42,972 nucleotides of DNA from a virus, in the IMG/VR virus record IMGVR_UViG_3300047496_000100, positions 1 to 42,972 of that record, one strand, 5' to 3'. Positions 36,423 through 42,506 of this stretch are shown one piece after another (position 1 is the stretch's first letter; every line of letters begins with the position of its first letter). Below the pieces are notes generated by a model. That model was not told the origin of the DNA. It saw only the letters and a program-made list of their open reading frames with translations, and did no database searches. The translations under genes were made by a program, and so were the position numbers.

Positions 36423-37340
36423 CTATTTCCCGCCGCCTGCTTCGGCTAGCTCCTGCTCCTTCACGCACTCCGGGCAGATGCCGTCGGCCATCACCTGCTT
36501 GGCGTCGTGCTTCCCGGCCGGGCAGCGGTCGGTCTCTACTTCCTCGGGCTTGTGGCTGCTCGCGCCTACGGCTGGTCCGCCGGCGTCGAGCTGGCTCTGG
36601 CGTGCCGCGATGGTGCTCTCCTCGTTGTCGATCGCGATGGCCTTGGTGATTTCTTCGGTCTTTGGTATCAGCTTGGCGAGCTGCTTGATGACGGTCTTTT
36701 TCCACATCCACAGTTCCGGGTCGTTCTTGCCGTTCCACGGGCTGTATTCGCTCTCCTTGGCCTGCGAGAATTCCTTGATGCCGAGTATCTCCGCGGCGCT
36801 CATCACCTTGTGGTAGATGGCGATGCCGTTGGTGCTCGCGGTCGCGTATGCGCCTACTGGTTCGCCGCGCTCCTCTGCCGTCTGAAACGGTTTATAGGAG
36901 TGGTGGAGCTTCGGTACGAGTCCGCCCTCGTATTCGAATTTGTCGTTTTTGCGGACGATCTCGCTATGAATGGCGAAGCCGGCGCGGGCGAGGAGTGTGA
37001 TCAGTCCTTGATACCCGAGCTGGAATTGCGCCTTTCCTTTGTACGGAATGATGAATGCTTCCCCGGCGACGTTGCTCGGGTAGAGCTTGAATTCGGCGCA
37101 GGCCATGCCGGCGTTGAAGAGCGAGGCGCGGTCTGCGTCGAGGAGCTTTGGGTTCTTCTGTACGCTGTACGTGAGTGCGCTCGCAAACTTGCGGGCCTTC
37201 TCCTCGTCGCCTCCGAAGTAGTTGACGATTTTGTTCCAGAAGTCTCCCTTTGGGGAGATGAGTTGAGTGCGGAAGACATCTATCGCGAGCGGCGGTGGCT
37301 TGTTCGGTGTCGTTGCGACGTGGTTGTGTTGCTCGGTCAT
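36423..37340 (-). CDS. recT: RecT single-strand annealing protein
   Basis: 305 residues, RecT length. KIVNYFGGDEEKARKFASAL, SLFNAGMACAEFKLYPSNVA, GEAFIIPYKGKAQFQLGYQG and WKKTVIKQLAKLIPKTEEIT are the RecT signature. The C-terminus adds a metal-site-like CPAGKHDAKQVMADGICPEC. It anneals single strands produced by a nuclease; the nuclease-FtsK protein, encoded downstream, is the obvious partner in place of RecE. Start context TTATCGAAAT ATG. Confidence 0.9.
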   Translation of the reverse strand: MTEQHNHVATTPNKPPPLAIDVFRTQLISPKGDFWNKIVNYFGGDEEKARKFASALTYSVQKNPKLLDADRASLFNAGMACAEFKLYPSNVAGEAFIIPYKGKAQFQLGYQGLITLLARAGFAIHSEIVRKNDKFEYEGGLVPKLHHSYKPFQTAEERGEPVGAYATASTNGIAIYHKVMSAAEILGIKEFSQAKESEYSPWNGKNDPELWMWKKTVIKQLAKLIPKTEEITKAIAIDNEESTIAARQSQLDAGGPAVGASSHKPEEVETDRCPAGKHDAKQVMADGICPECVKEQELAEAGGGK

Positions 37341-37359
37341 ATTTCGATAAGGTTAGTAA

Positions 37360-37731
37360 TTAAAGGCCGGGCGTCGGGCGCGGCGGTCGGGCGATGGTGA
37401 TGCGCGGCGGGCGCGAGATGGTCTTGACGAGCGCCTCGCGGAATTTCTTGTCGATGTTGCCATCGGCGATCAAGCGGTCGAGTGCTTCGATGTCGCCGTA
37501 CGTCTGGGTCTGCGGCGTGAAGGTGACGTTGAATGAGCCGTTGCTGAATGAGAGCTTTTCTTCGGCGACGACGTCGCGTAGCTCGTTCTCTGCGTCGATT
37601 ATTCTCATCACGATTTGCTCGTGCTTATCGAATACGGCTTTGTTCTGTGCGATGTCTAGATCGCGGTCCTCGCACGCTTTCGTGTATCTGTCTAGTGCTC
37701 CTTGTGCTCGGTTGCTCGGTTGTGATGGCAT
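37360..37731 (-). CDS. Unknown protein upstream of RecT
   Basis: 123 residues. A helical N-terminus (ALDRYTKACEDRDLDIAQNK, VFDKHEQIVMRIIDAENELR, coiled-coil-like) then FSNGSFNVTFTPQTQTYGDI, ending with a Pro/Arg-rich tail (ISRPPRITIARPPRPTPGL). Context suggests a recombination or single-strand-DNA-linked protein (a small partner of RecT), but no family is recognised. Start context AAACACC ATG. Confidence 0.55.
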   Translation of the reverse strand: MPSQPSNRAQGALDRYTKACEDRDLDIAQNKAVFDKHEQIVMRIIDAENELRDVVAEEKLSFSNGSFNVTFTPQTQTYGDIEALDRLIADGNIDKKFREALVKTISRPPRITIARPPRPTPGL

Positions 37732-37742
37732 GGTGTTTGTGG

Positions 37743-37988
37743 TTAGAGTCGAACCTTTCCGGCTTCGACTGCGCTGACGAATTTGATAATGTGCACGCCC
37801 TTGAAGAGGTACTTCTTCCCGCGGCCCTCGCCTTTGATGGTTGCCTTGAGCAGATTTCTGCTCGCTATGTCTTTAGCAACGATGTCGCGTACGGAGCCGA
37901 AGGAGCTTACCCACGGGAATAGTCCGTCGCGGACTATATCCTGTAGGCTGTACCAGTTTCGGGGGATGACTTTTACTGCTTTTGTCAT
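37743..37988 (-). CDS. Helix-turn-helix DNA-binding protein
   Basis: 81 residues. WYSLQDIVRDGLFPWVSSFG, SVRDIVAKDIASRNLLKATI and GRGKKYLFKGVHIIKFVSAV form a MerR/excisionase-like winged helix: the Y-S-x-x-D-I-V opening and the KKYLFKG-x-H wing. The A of the ATG lies about 7 bases after the -10 box, so the message is probably leaderless. Probable early regulator. Confidence 0.7.
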   Translation of the reverse strand: MTKAVKVIPRNWYSLQDIVRDGLFPWVSSFGSVRDIVAKDIASRNLLKATIKGEGRGKKYLFKGVHIIKFVSAVEAGKVRL

Positions 37989-37994
37989 AAGTAG

Positions 37995-38023
37995 ATAATA
38001 TAGGTCTTGCTATTGCTTGTCAA
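37995..38023 (-). promoter_or_regulatory. Early promoter, apparently leaderless
   Basis: TTGACA (38023-38018), 17-bp spacer, TATTAT (38000-37995). It shares GCGTTGACAAG with the other two strong promoters. Transcription would begin within a base or so of the ATG at 37988. The -35 overlaps the end of the preceding lysozyme-like gene. Confidence 0.85.
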
Positions 38024-38462
38024 CGCTTGTTGTTGATAAAGCTACGGGTGGCAGGCCAAGGTGTGCGACCGATGCGGGGAATTGACTATGCCAGTCGATC
38101 TCGTTGCGGTGCTGGATCATAGCCGTAACGATCGCGGTCTGCTCCGCGCAGCTCATGATGCTCGTGGTGGCTATGCCATATTTCTGGCTGTAGTAGTTGA
38201 AGGTGCCCGGCTTGAATTGGAAGCAGCCGTAGCTCGGGGTGCCGTCGCTGTCTTTGGGGTTTATCGCCCCGGCTTTCCCTTGGCTCTCTTGCCATTCGAG
38301 GGCGTCGAGCCAGACTTGCTGCTCGTGGGTTAGGGCAATGGCAGCGTGGGCTACTGGCGTCTCTGCGGTGTAGATGGTGGTCGATAGGCGGCTGGCTATT
38401 AGATTTGCGATGAAGATAACCAGAATGCCGCTTATAATAAGGACTTTTGGTGTTGGTTTCAT
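38010..38462 (-). CDS. Membrane-anchored lysozyme-like protein
   Basis: 150 residues. An N-terminal signal-anchor (VLIISGILVIFIANLI) is followed by a lysozyme-like domain: ALEWQESQGKAGAINPKDSD GTPSYGCFQFKPGTF has the catalytic-Glu and G-x-FQF patterns of lytic transglycosylase-type enzymes, with Glu59 the best candidate. It would cleave peptidoglycan, anchored outside the host membrane. It lies in the early block, far from the late lysis cassette. Start context ACACCA ATG. Confidence 0.75.
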   Translation of the reverse strand: MKPTPKVLIISGILVIFIANLIASRLSTTIYTAETPVAHAAIALTHEQQVWLDALEWQESQGKAGAINPKDSDGTPSYGCFQFKPGTFNYYSQKYGIATTSIMSCAEQTAIVTAMIQHRNEIDWHSQFPASVAHLGLPPVALSTTSVDKQ

Positions 38463-38471
38463 TGGTGTTGG

Positions 38472-38801
38472 TTAGGTGTCCGGGGTGCTAGTCGCTACTG
38501 CCTCGTCGTCGATGGACACTATAATTTTACCACCTCGCTTGCCTGTGTTTTCCCTCGGGTCTGATACCGCTGGGCCGCTCCGGTCGACGCGCTCCCAGTT
38601 GGCTACTTCCGCGATGTTGATGTATTTCCAGCAGTCTTTGTTGGTGCAGGCGCCGAAGAAGGTCTTGCTTCTTAAACCCTCGCTGATTATTCGCACGAGC
38701 TTGGTTAGTTTGCGTCCGCATACTCTGCACTTGCGGATCGCGTCGCCCTCCTCTACGTCGCTCAGGTCGATATTTGCTGCTTCTCCGAGTCGTCGTGGCA
38801 T
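38472..38801 (-). CDS. Zinc-ribbon protein
   Basis: 109 residues, MPRRLGEAANIDLSDVEEGD, then RKCRVCGRKLTKLVRIISEG and FGACTNKDCWKYINIAEVAN. CxxC plus C-x4-C give a four-Cys zinc ribbon over about 30 residues. The C-terminus is low-complexity. No family assigned; small DNA- or RNA-binding protein likely. Confidence 0.65.
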   Translation of the reverse strand: MPRRLGEAANIDLSDVEEGDAIRKCRVCGRKLTKLVRIISEGLRSKTFFGACTNKDCWKYINIAEVANWERVDRSGPAVSDPRENTGKRGGKIIVSIDDEAVATSTPDT

Positions 38802-38803
38802 AG

Positions 38804-39016
38804 TTAGGCGGTTACGATTTTAACGGCGATGCCAACCCAGTTGCCGCCGCTTCTCCATTCGCCGTCCTGCTTCTCTGCTTTTGTGCTGGTGTGGAAGGCT
38901 AGGCGTGCCCGTAGGGCTGCGGTAGGGCCTTGGATGGCTCGATGGTAGTCGCTGGGGTGTTCGTAGCTCCTGAGGGCGTTTACGAGCTCCCAGCGGGTGA
39001 GTGGTTTGGTGGTCAT
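38804..39016 (-). CDS. Small unknown protein
   Basis: 70 residues, MTTKPLTRWELVNALRSYEH, IQGPTAALRARLAFHTSTKA. The start context TAAACC ATG follows the common pattern here, and it overlaps the upstream stop by four bases. The basic helix-rich sequence suggests a small nucleic-acid-binding or modulatory protein. Unknown. Confidence 0.6.
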   Translation of the reverse strand: MTTKPLTRWELVNALRSYEHPSDYHRAIQGPTAALRARLAFHTSTKAEKQDGEWRSGGNWVGIAVKIVTA

Positions 39017-39195
39017 GGTTTAGTTGATTCTACCTTGTTGCGGTGCTCGAGGGCTTCCGCGATTCTAATAATCCCGCCAGCTATCTCGAGGACTGCCTCG
39101 AGTTGCAGGGACTCTCTCTTGTTGGCCCCGCGCTCGTGGTTCATATCCACTTGCGCGGCCGTCAGCTCACGCTGGAATTCTATTTTATTTCTCAT
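39013..39195 (-). CDS. Small charged protein
   Basis: 60 residues from MRNKIEFQRELTAAQVDMNH. The start at 39195 is chosen because it overlaps the upstream stop (ATGA); the longer frame would lie inside that gene. NKRESLQLEAVLEIAGGIIR then IAEALEHRNKVESTKP continues a helical bundle. Unknown. Confidence 0.6.
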   Translation of the reverse strand: MRNKIEFQRELTAAQVDMNHERGANKRESLQLEAVLEIAGGIIRIAEALEHRNKVESTKP

Positions 39196-39407
39196 TTTAT
39201 TTGCGCGTTTACCTCGATATGCCAGTGATCGCACTGGGCCTTTTCGTTCGGTGTTATGTAGAAGTCGCTCAGGGTCTTTGCCTCGCTGGCCCATTGGTAG
39301 CAGTCGATCTTGTCCTGCTGATCCATTGACTTTGCGATGAGCAGTCCGACGACTACTCCTATGATGGCGATAATGATTAGGTGCAGCACTTTTTCTGGGA
39401 ATGTCAT
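39192..39407 (-). CDS. Small membrane-anchored protein
   Basis: 71 residues. MTFPEKVLHLIIIAIIGVVV then GLLIAKSMDQQDKIDCYQWA: one membrane span near the N-terminus, then a soluble part with two Cys (CYQWASEAKTLSDFY ... CDHWHIEVN), perhaps disulfide- or metal-linked. The start has the upstream context TTATCAAAA, similar to the TTATCGAAA motif. Unknown function. Confidence 0.65.
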   Translation of the reverse strand: MTFPEKVLHLIIIAIIGVVVGLLIAKSMDQQDKIDCYQWASEAKTLSDFYITPNEKAQCDHWHIEVNAQIK

Positions 39408-39431
39408 TGTGTATTTGTTGTTTTGATAAGG

Positions 39432-39647
39432 TTACTTTAGATCGTCCGCCCGTGCCCCGGCTTTGCAGAGGTCTCGCTTAGCCTGTGCCTGCCCGTAGCG
39501 ATCGCTCGGGGTCACGCTGATGGTGAATACTCCTTTACTTTTATCTGCGGGATATGCGATGACGTGCTTGCCGCGGTAGCTGAATTCCCAGCCTTGCCGT
39601 TTGAGGCGGTTGATTATTTTTCCTAGCCAGCGGGTTTGGTCGGCCAT
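39432..39647 (-). CDS. HicA-like protein
   Basis: 71 residues. KIINRLKRQGWEFSYRGKHV and GVFTISVTPSDRYGQAQAKR DLCKAG follow the HicA/dsRBD-like pattern: helix, GW-strand, a G-x-H turn, a strand, then helix with the final KAG. HicA toxins cleave mRNA, but small HicA-like proteins in phages are often annotated only by fold. No HicB antitoxin is adjacent, so its activity is uncertain. Confidence 0.65.
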   Translation of the reverse strand: MADQTRWLGKIINRLKRQGWEFSYRGKHVIAYPADKSKGVFTISVTPSDRYGQAQAKRDLCKAGARADDLK

Positions 39648-39648
39648 G

Positions 39649-39927
39649 TTAGGCGTAATGGCTTACGCGAACGGTGTTCTCGAAGTCGGCGATATGCTTA
39701 TAGATGCCGTGGTTGTCTCCTCCGCAAGCGCACGCGCAGCTTCCGTCCTCGTTGCCAGCCTTGCATCGCTTCTCGGCCGCTGGTGAGCATTTCTTGAGCG
39801 GCACGATCTGCGGCCGATTCGAGAGGAGGCCGTGATACTTTCCGCCGCAGGGGCAGGTGCAGAGTCCTGTGTCGCTTAGTGCGTATGCGCAGGGGAGAGT
39901 GCAGCCGGTGAGTTTGAGTTTTGTCAT
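39649..39927 (-). CDS. Cys-rich protein with a duplicated zinc motif
   Basis: 92 residues, two similar halves. CTCPCGGKYHGLLS and CACACGGDNHGIYK share C-x-C-x-C-G-G-x-x-H-G; upstream Cys (GCTLPC and KRCKAG) complete two likely zinc sites. Start context is ATAACC ATG. The duplication within a 92-residue protein suggests tandem metal knuckles. Unknown function. Confidence 0.7.
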   Translation of the reverse strand: MTKLKLTGCTLPCAYALSDTGLCTCPCGGKYHGLLSNRPQIVPLKKCSPAAEKRCKAGNEDGSCACACGGDNHGIYKHIADFENTVRVSHYA

Positions 39928-39929
39928 GG

Positions 39930-40133
39930 TTATCTCATGAAGCTGGTAAACCCGACTCGCTTCGCTGGTACGCCGTGCTCTTTTGCGAGGCGGGCCATTT
40001 CTCCGTTGAGTATCTTGAGCGGTTCTTCTGCAAATAGCTTTGCTTGCTCGTAGGTCATCTCGCCTCGCTTGAGGAGGTACTTGATTTCCTCGAGCCTATT
40101 GCGAGCCTGCTTGCCGGTGATTTGGTAGATCAT
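39930..40133 (-). CDS. First early gene, small unknown protein
   Basis: 67 residues, MIYQITGKQARNRLEEIKYL, LKRGEMTYEQAKLFAEEPLK, ending RVGFTSFMR. It is charged and helical, perhaps DNA-binding. It is the first gene after the strong early promoter, with start context TTATCGAAACC ATG. Unknown. Confidence 0.65.
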   Translation of the reverse strand: MIYQITGKQARNRLEEIKYLLKRGEMTYEQAKLFAEEPLKILNGEMARLAKEHGVPAKRVGFTSFMR

Positions 40134-40167
40134 GATGGTTTCGATAAGCGGTTAATCGCACAAGGTC

Positions 40168-40196
40168 AGTATAATCCCCTTGTCGTTTCTTGTCAA
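40168..40196 (-). promoter_or_regulatory. Main early promoter
   Basis: TTGACA (40196-40191), 17-bp spacer, TATACT (40173-40168), close to the sigma70 consensus. The whole early block lies downstream. The 5' leader is about 28 nt and ends TTATCGAAACC ATG. A 27-base block including the -35 is identical in the 35626-35654 promoter. Confidence 0.9.
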
Positions 40197-40234
40197 CGCT
40201 TGAGGGTGCGCTTTTAGCCCTATAAGGGGATAAC

Positions 40235-40264
40235 GAAACGACCCCGTAATTACGGGGTCGTTTC
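40235..40264 (-). terminator. Perfect 30-bp palindrome / bidirectional terminator
   Basis: A perfect inverted repeat (13-bp arms starting GAAACGACCCCGT, AATT loop) between the lysis cassette and the early promoter. It can form a strong hairpin with short T-runs at both arms (GTTTC), so it probably terminates late transcripts. Being a perfect palindrome it could alternatively bind a protein. Confidence 0.65.
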
Positions 40265-40270
40265 TCTTCC

Positions 40271-40354
40271 GGGGTACGAAGCCGCCCGGGAGTCTAGTAC
40301 AAAGGGCCGAGCAACCGAGCCAAAAAACTCGGCTCCTGAGCGGCTTCGTACCCC
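40271..40354 (-). ncRNA. Long-stem structured RNA candidate (84 nt)
   Basis: GGGGTACGAAGCCGC (40354-40340) pairs perfectly with its complement (40285-40271), a 15-bp closing stem. Inside lie GGAG/CTCC and a CCGAG-TTTTTTGG-CTCGG hairpin, with a second CTCGG that could compete, giving a branched fold. It has no coding frame worth calling, sits 8 bp downstream of the holin gene end (40362) and is followed by a terminator-like hairpin. It may be a small RNA, an RNA control element, or a packaging or replication site. Confidence 0.6.
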
Positions 40355-40361
40355 TGAGATA

Positions 40362-40706
40362 TTAGATGCTCGAACCGCCTGCTGGTGCGAACGTCTGCTT
40401 TGTAGGAGGCGCCTGTACGTCGAGGCTGAGCGTCTTGGTGACGAACATAAAGTACACCTGCGCGACGGTCCACACTTCTGCGAACGCCGGGAAGAGCGCC
40501 TTTAGCGATGCGTAGTCGTAGGTCGTCGGTAGCGGCGTGCCGTCGATGAAGAAAACCTTGACGGCTCCGCCGATGAGCGCGAGGACGAGCGCGATTAAGA
40601 ATGCCGCCTGCCCTTGGAGGACGGTGCCGGTGAGGCGCTTGTTGAGTGCAGTCACGACTTCCGCGATGGTCGAGGTGATGATGCCGATGAGAATAGCTAC
40701 AATCAT
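40362..40706 (-). CDS. Holin-like membrane protein
   Basis: 114 residues from MIVAILIGIITSTIAEVVTA. The start at 40706 is taken because longer frames overlap the endolysin. Hydrophobic segments lie at 1-20, 34-53 and 72-90 (AAFLIALVLALIGGAVKVFF, AFAEVWTVAQVYFMFVTKTL), consistent with a class I holin that opens the inner membrane. The C-terminus is Pro/Gly-rich. It follows the endolysin by 17 bp at the end of the late block. Confidence 0.7.
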   Translation of the reverse strand: MIVAILIGIITSTIAEVVTALNKRLTGTVLQGQAAFLIALVLALIGGAVKVFFIDGTPLPTTYDYASLKALFPAFAEVWTVAQVYFMFVTKTLSLDVQAPPTKQTFAPAGGSSI

Positions 40707-40723
40707 AATGATGGTGTGGTTAT

Positions 40724-41869
40724 TTAATTTCCGTAATTGGTAACGAGCCAGCTTAGCGTGCGCGGGCCGACTGCTCCGGTTCCGTGCGTCAGGCCTGCTG
40801 GCGCAAGGATCGCGGAGGCGTATTTCTGTTGGAGCTGCACTACTCCTGCGAAGGTGACGTCGCCGTAGTAGCCGGTGAAGGTCTGCCCGGCCGTGAAGCA
40901 CCCCTCGAGCATAAGAACGTGCTGCAATGCCACAACGTCGGCGCCTTGGTCGCCGCGTTGGAGGGTCTTGCTGAATGCGTACTTGAAGCCCGGGGTTGCC
41001 GGTGCGCTCTGAACGACGACAAGAAGCTCGACGGTATGCGTCTGCCAGATGTCGAAGTACTCCCACGCGCGGCCGCCGTCTTGCGACGTGCCGCCGGTTG
41101 AGCACCACTGGGGCGACCAGTGGTTGAGCCAGTACACGCGCATGCGCCCTGTGCCTTGCTCGTAGTCGTAGCCGGTCAGAAACTCCTCGTGCCCGGATTG
41201 TACGACCGACGGGACGAGCATGCCGTGCGTGCCGAGCAGCTTCGCTTTATCCCATGTGTTCGCGCCGTCTGGCCCCTGCCAGTACGTCGCGCCTACTTGG
41301 CGCAGAATCATCACGCCGCCCTTGTTAGCTTGCGCGTACGCGAGGGCTTTCTTCACGCCTGCCTCGGTGACGGGTTCGCTGAGGTACGGCCCCGCCTTGC
41401 GCTTCGCTGCGTCTGCAAACGCCGCCGCGGGTATGTTCGCCATGACGCGGTTGTAAACGAAGGTCTCGTGGTCGAGGGTGACGTTGTTCGGGCAGATCGT
41501 CGCGAGCGGCACGCCATAGTTTTTGATGATGCCCGCCACGAGCGATGGGTTGGTGCCCTCTCCGGGCTGGCCGTCGAGGCACTTGGCGAGCGCGTACACG
41601 AAGCGCCACGAGAGCTCGTTCGGTGTTCCCGGGTTGCATTTTACGCCCGTCATCAAGTAGACAATCTGGCGCACGACTTCTTCGCCGGTGCAGCCGACGC
41701 AGCACCCTATCTGCCCTTGCATTGAGGCGACCATCCAGTCGGTATCGAGGTGAAGGGAGTCTGCGGTTGCTGCGGGTGCTCCTACTGCGGCTAGCGTCCA
41801 TTTCCTCGGGTCCGCTGGCGATTGGTAGGCACCGAACGCTAGAGCTCCTGCGGTAATTGGCTGTTGCAT
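40724..41869 (-). CDS. Endolysin: papain-like cysteine peptidase with peptidoglycan-binding domain
   Basis: 381 residues. Residues about 40-275 have a papain (C1) fold: QGQIGCCVG aligns with the papain Q-G-x-C-G-x-C site, making Cys57 the nucleophile; the LSWRFVYALAKCLDGQPG EGT segment, SGHEEFLTGYD (H227) and WLNHWSPQW (N249) complete the Cys-His-Asn triad. Residues 303-378 (LQRGDQGADVVALQHVLMLE, VTFAGVVQLQQKYA, GAVGPRTLSWL) form a PG_binding_1-type domain. Papain-like lysins are uncommon; it would cleave the peptide part of peptidoglycan. Confidence 0.85.
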   Translation of the reverse strand: MQQPITAGALAFGAYQSPADPRKWTLAAVGAPAATADSLHLDTDWMVASMQGQIGCCVGCTGEEVVRQIVYLMTGVKCNPGTPNELSWRFVYALAKCLDGQPGEGTNPSLVAGIIKNYGVPLATICPNNVTLDHETFVYNRVMANIPAAAFADAAKRKAGPYLSEPVTEAGVKKALAYAQANKGGVMILRQVGATYWQGPDGANTWDKAKLLGTHGMLVPSVVQSGHEEFLTGYDYEQGTGRMRVYWLNHWSPQWCSTGGTSQDGGRAWEYFDIWQTHTVELLVVVQSAPATPGFKYAFSKTLQRGDQGADVVALQHVLMLEGCFTAGQTFTGYYGDVTFAGVVQLQQKYASAILAPAGLTHGTGAVGPRTLSWLVTNYGN

Positions 41870-41879
41870 AGAATTAAAA

Positions 41880-42296
41880 TTATTTTGTAACGGTTACGGT
41901 CACTCCTTTGCTCCCCACTAGCTCCTTGATGCTCTCCGCTAGTGATGCCACCGCCTCATTCGTCGATTTTGTGAGGGCGACGAGGTCGGGCACCATCCTG
42001 AGGAAGGAGATAATGCTGCTCTCGTTGCCGTTGAAGAGTTGCTCGAGCACCTCCTTACGTCCTTGCATGATGTGGAGCTCTTTCGTCGTTTGGTCGAGCC
42101 TAGCGTTTGTGGTCTCGAGTGCCTCTTTTTGCACCTGCACAGTCGTTTGCAGATTTTTTATAAGGTTCTGCGCGACGATGTCGTCCTCGGCGCGGCGGCC
42201 CCTCAGGGTCGTGTTGAGCACTCCGAATACTGCGATGCCTCCGACGACGAAGGCTCCCGCTAGCTCTATGTATGCGCCTGCTGTAGCCGGGATCAT
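41880..42296 (-). CDS. Membrane-anchored coiled-coil protein of the lysis cassette
   Basis: 138 residues. GAYIELAGAFVVGGIAVFGV is a membrane span at the N-terminus; the rest is a long coiled-coil (LIKNLQTTVQVQKEALETTN, ARLDQTTKELHIMQGRKEVL EQLF). The arrangement resembles hemolysin XhlA-type or spanin-like lysis helpers. It lies before the endolysin and overlaps the upstream gene by four bases. Confidence 0.6.
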   Translation of the reverse strand: MIPATAGAYIELAGAFVVGGIAVFGVLNTTLRGRRAEDDIVAQNLIKNLQTTVQVQKEALETTNARLDQTTKELHIMQGRKEVLEQLFNGNESSIISFLRMVPDLVALTKSTNEAVASLAESIKELVGSKGVTVTVTK

Positions 42297-42496
42297 ATTC
42301 TATGCTCGTCGCAGCGGACGTCGTCGATACCGAGATCAGCGTGGGTAGCTTTCTCCACGTCGATTGGATGCTTGGCGTGGAATGCAACCTCGCCGCACTT
42401 CATCGTGCAGCCGGGGTAGGTACAGATGAGCTCGACTATCTTGTCGGGTAGTGGCTTTTGCGTAGGCGCGTGTGGTTCTTGTGCGGTGTCGTTCAT
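42293..42496 (-). CDS. Small zinc-binding protein
   Basis: 67 residues. IVELICTYPGCTMKCGEVAF, HAKHPIDVEKATHADLG, VRCDEHRI: CTYPGC, then a Cys, and CDEH provide several potential ligands of a zinc knuckle (C-x4-C-x3-C). It follows the Gly-rich tail gene by 10 bp. Unknown. Confidence 0.6.
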   Translation of the reverse strand: MNDTAQEPHAPTQKPLPDKIVELICTYPGCTMKCGEVAFHAKHPIDVEKATHADLGIDDVRCDEHRI

Positions 42497-42506
42497 GGTG
42501 ATTTTG

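Noticed and set aside
40235-40264. Palindrome as a recombination or attachment site
   Set aside because: No integrase or recombinase is recognised, and a terminator after the lysis cassette explains it better.
760-42348. Long plus-strand open frames throughout, many above 80 codons
   Set aside because: They lie opposite minus-strand genes with recognised families and reflect the high G+C content and low stop density of the antisense strand. None has a start signal or family resemblance, so no plus-strand gene is called.
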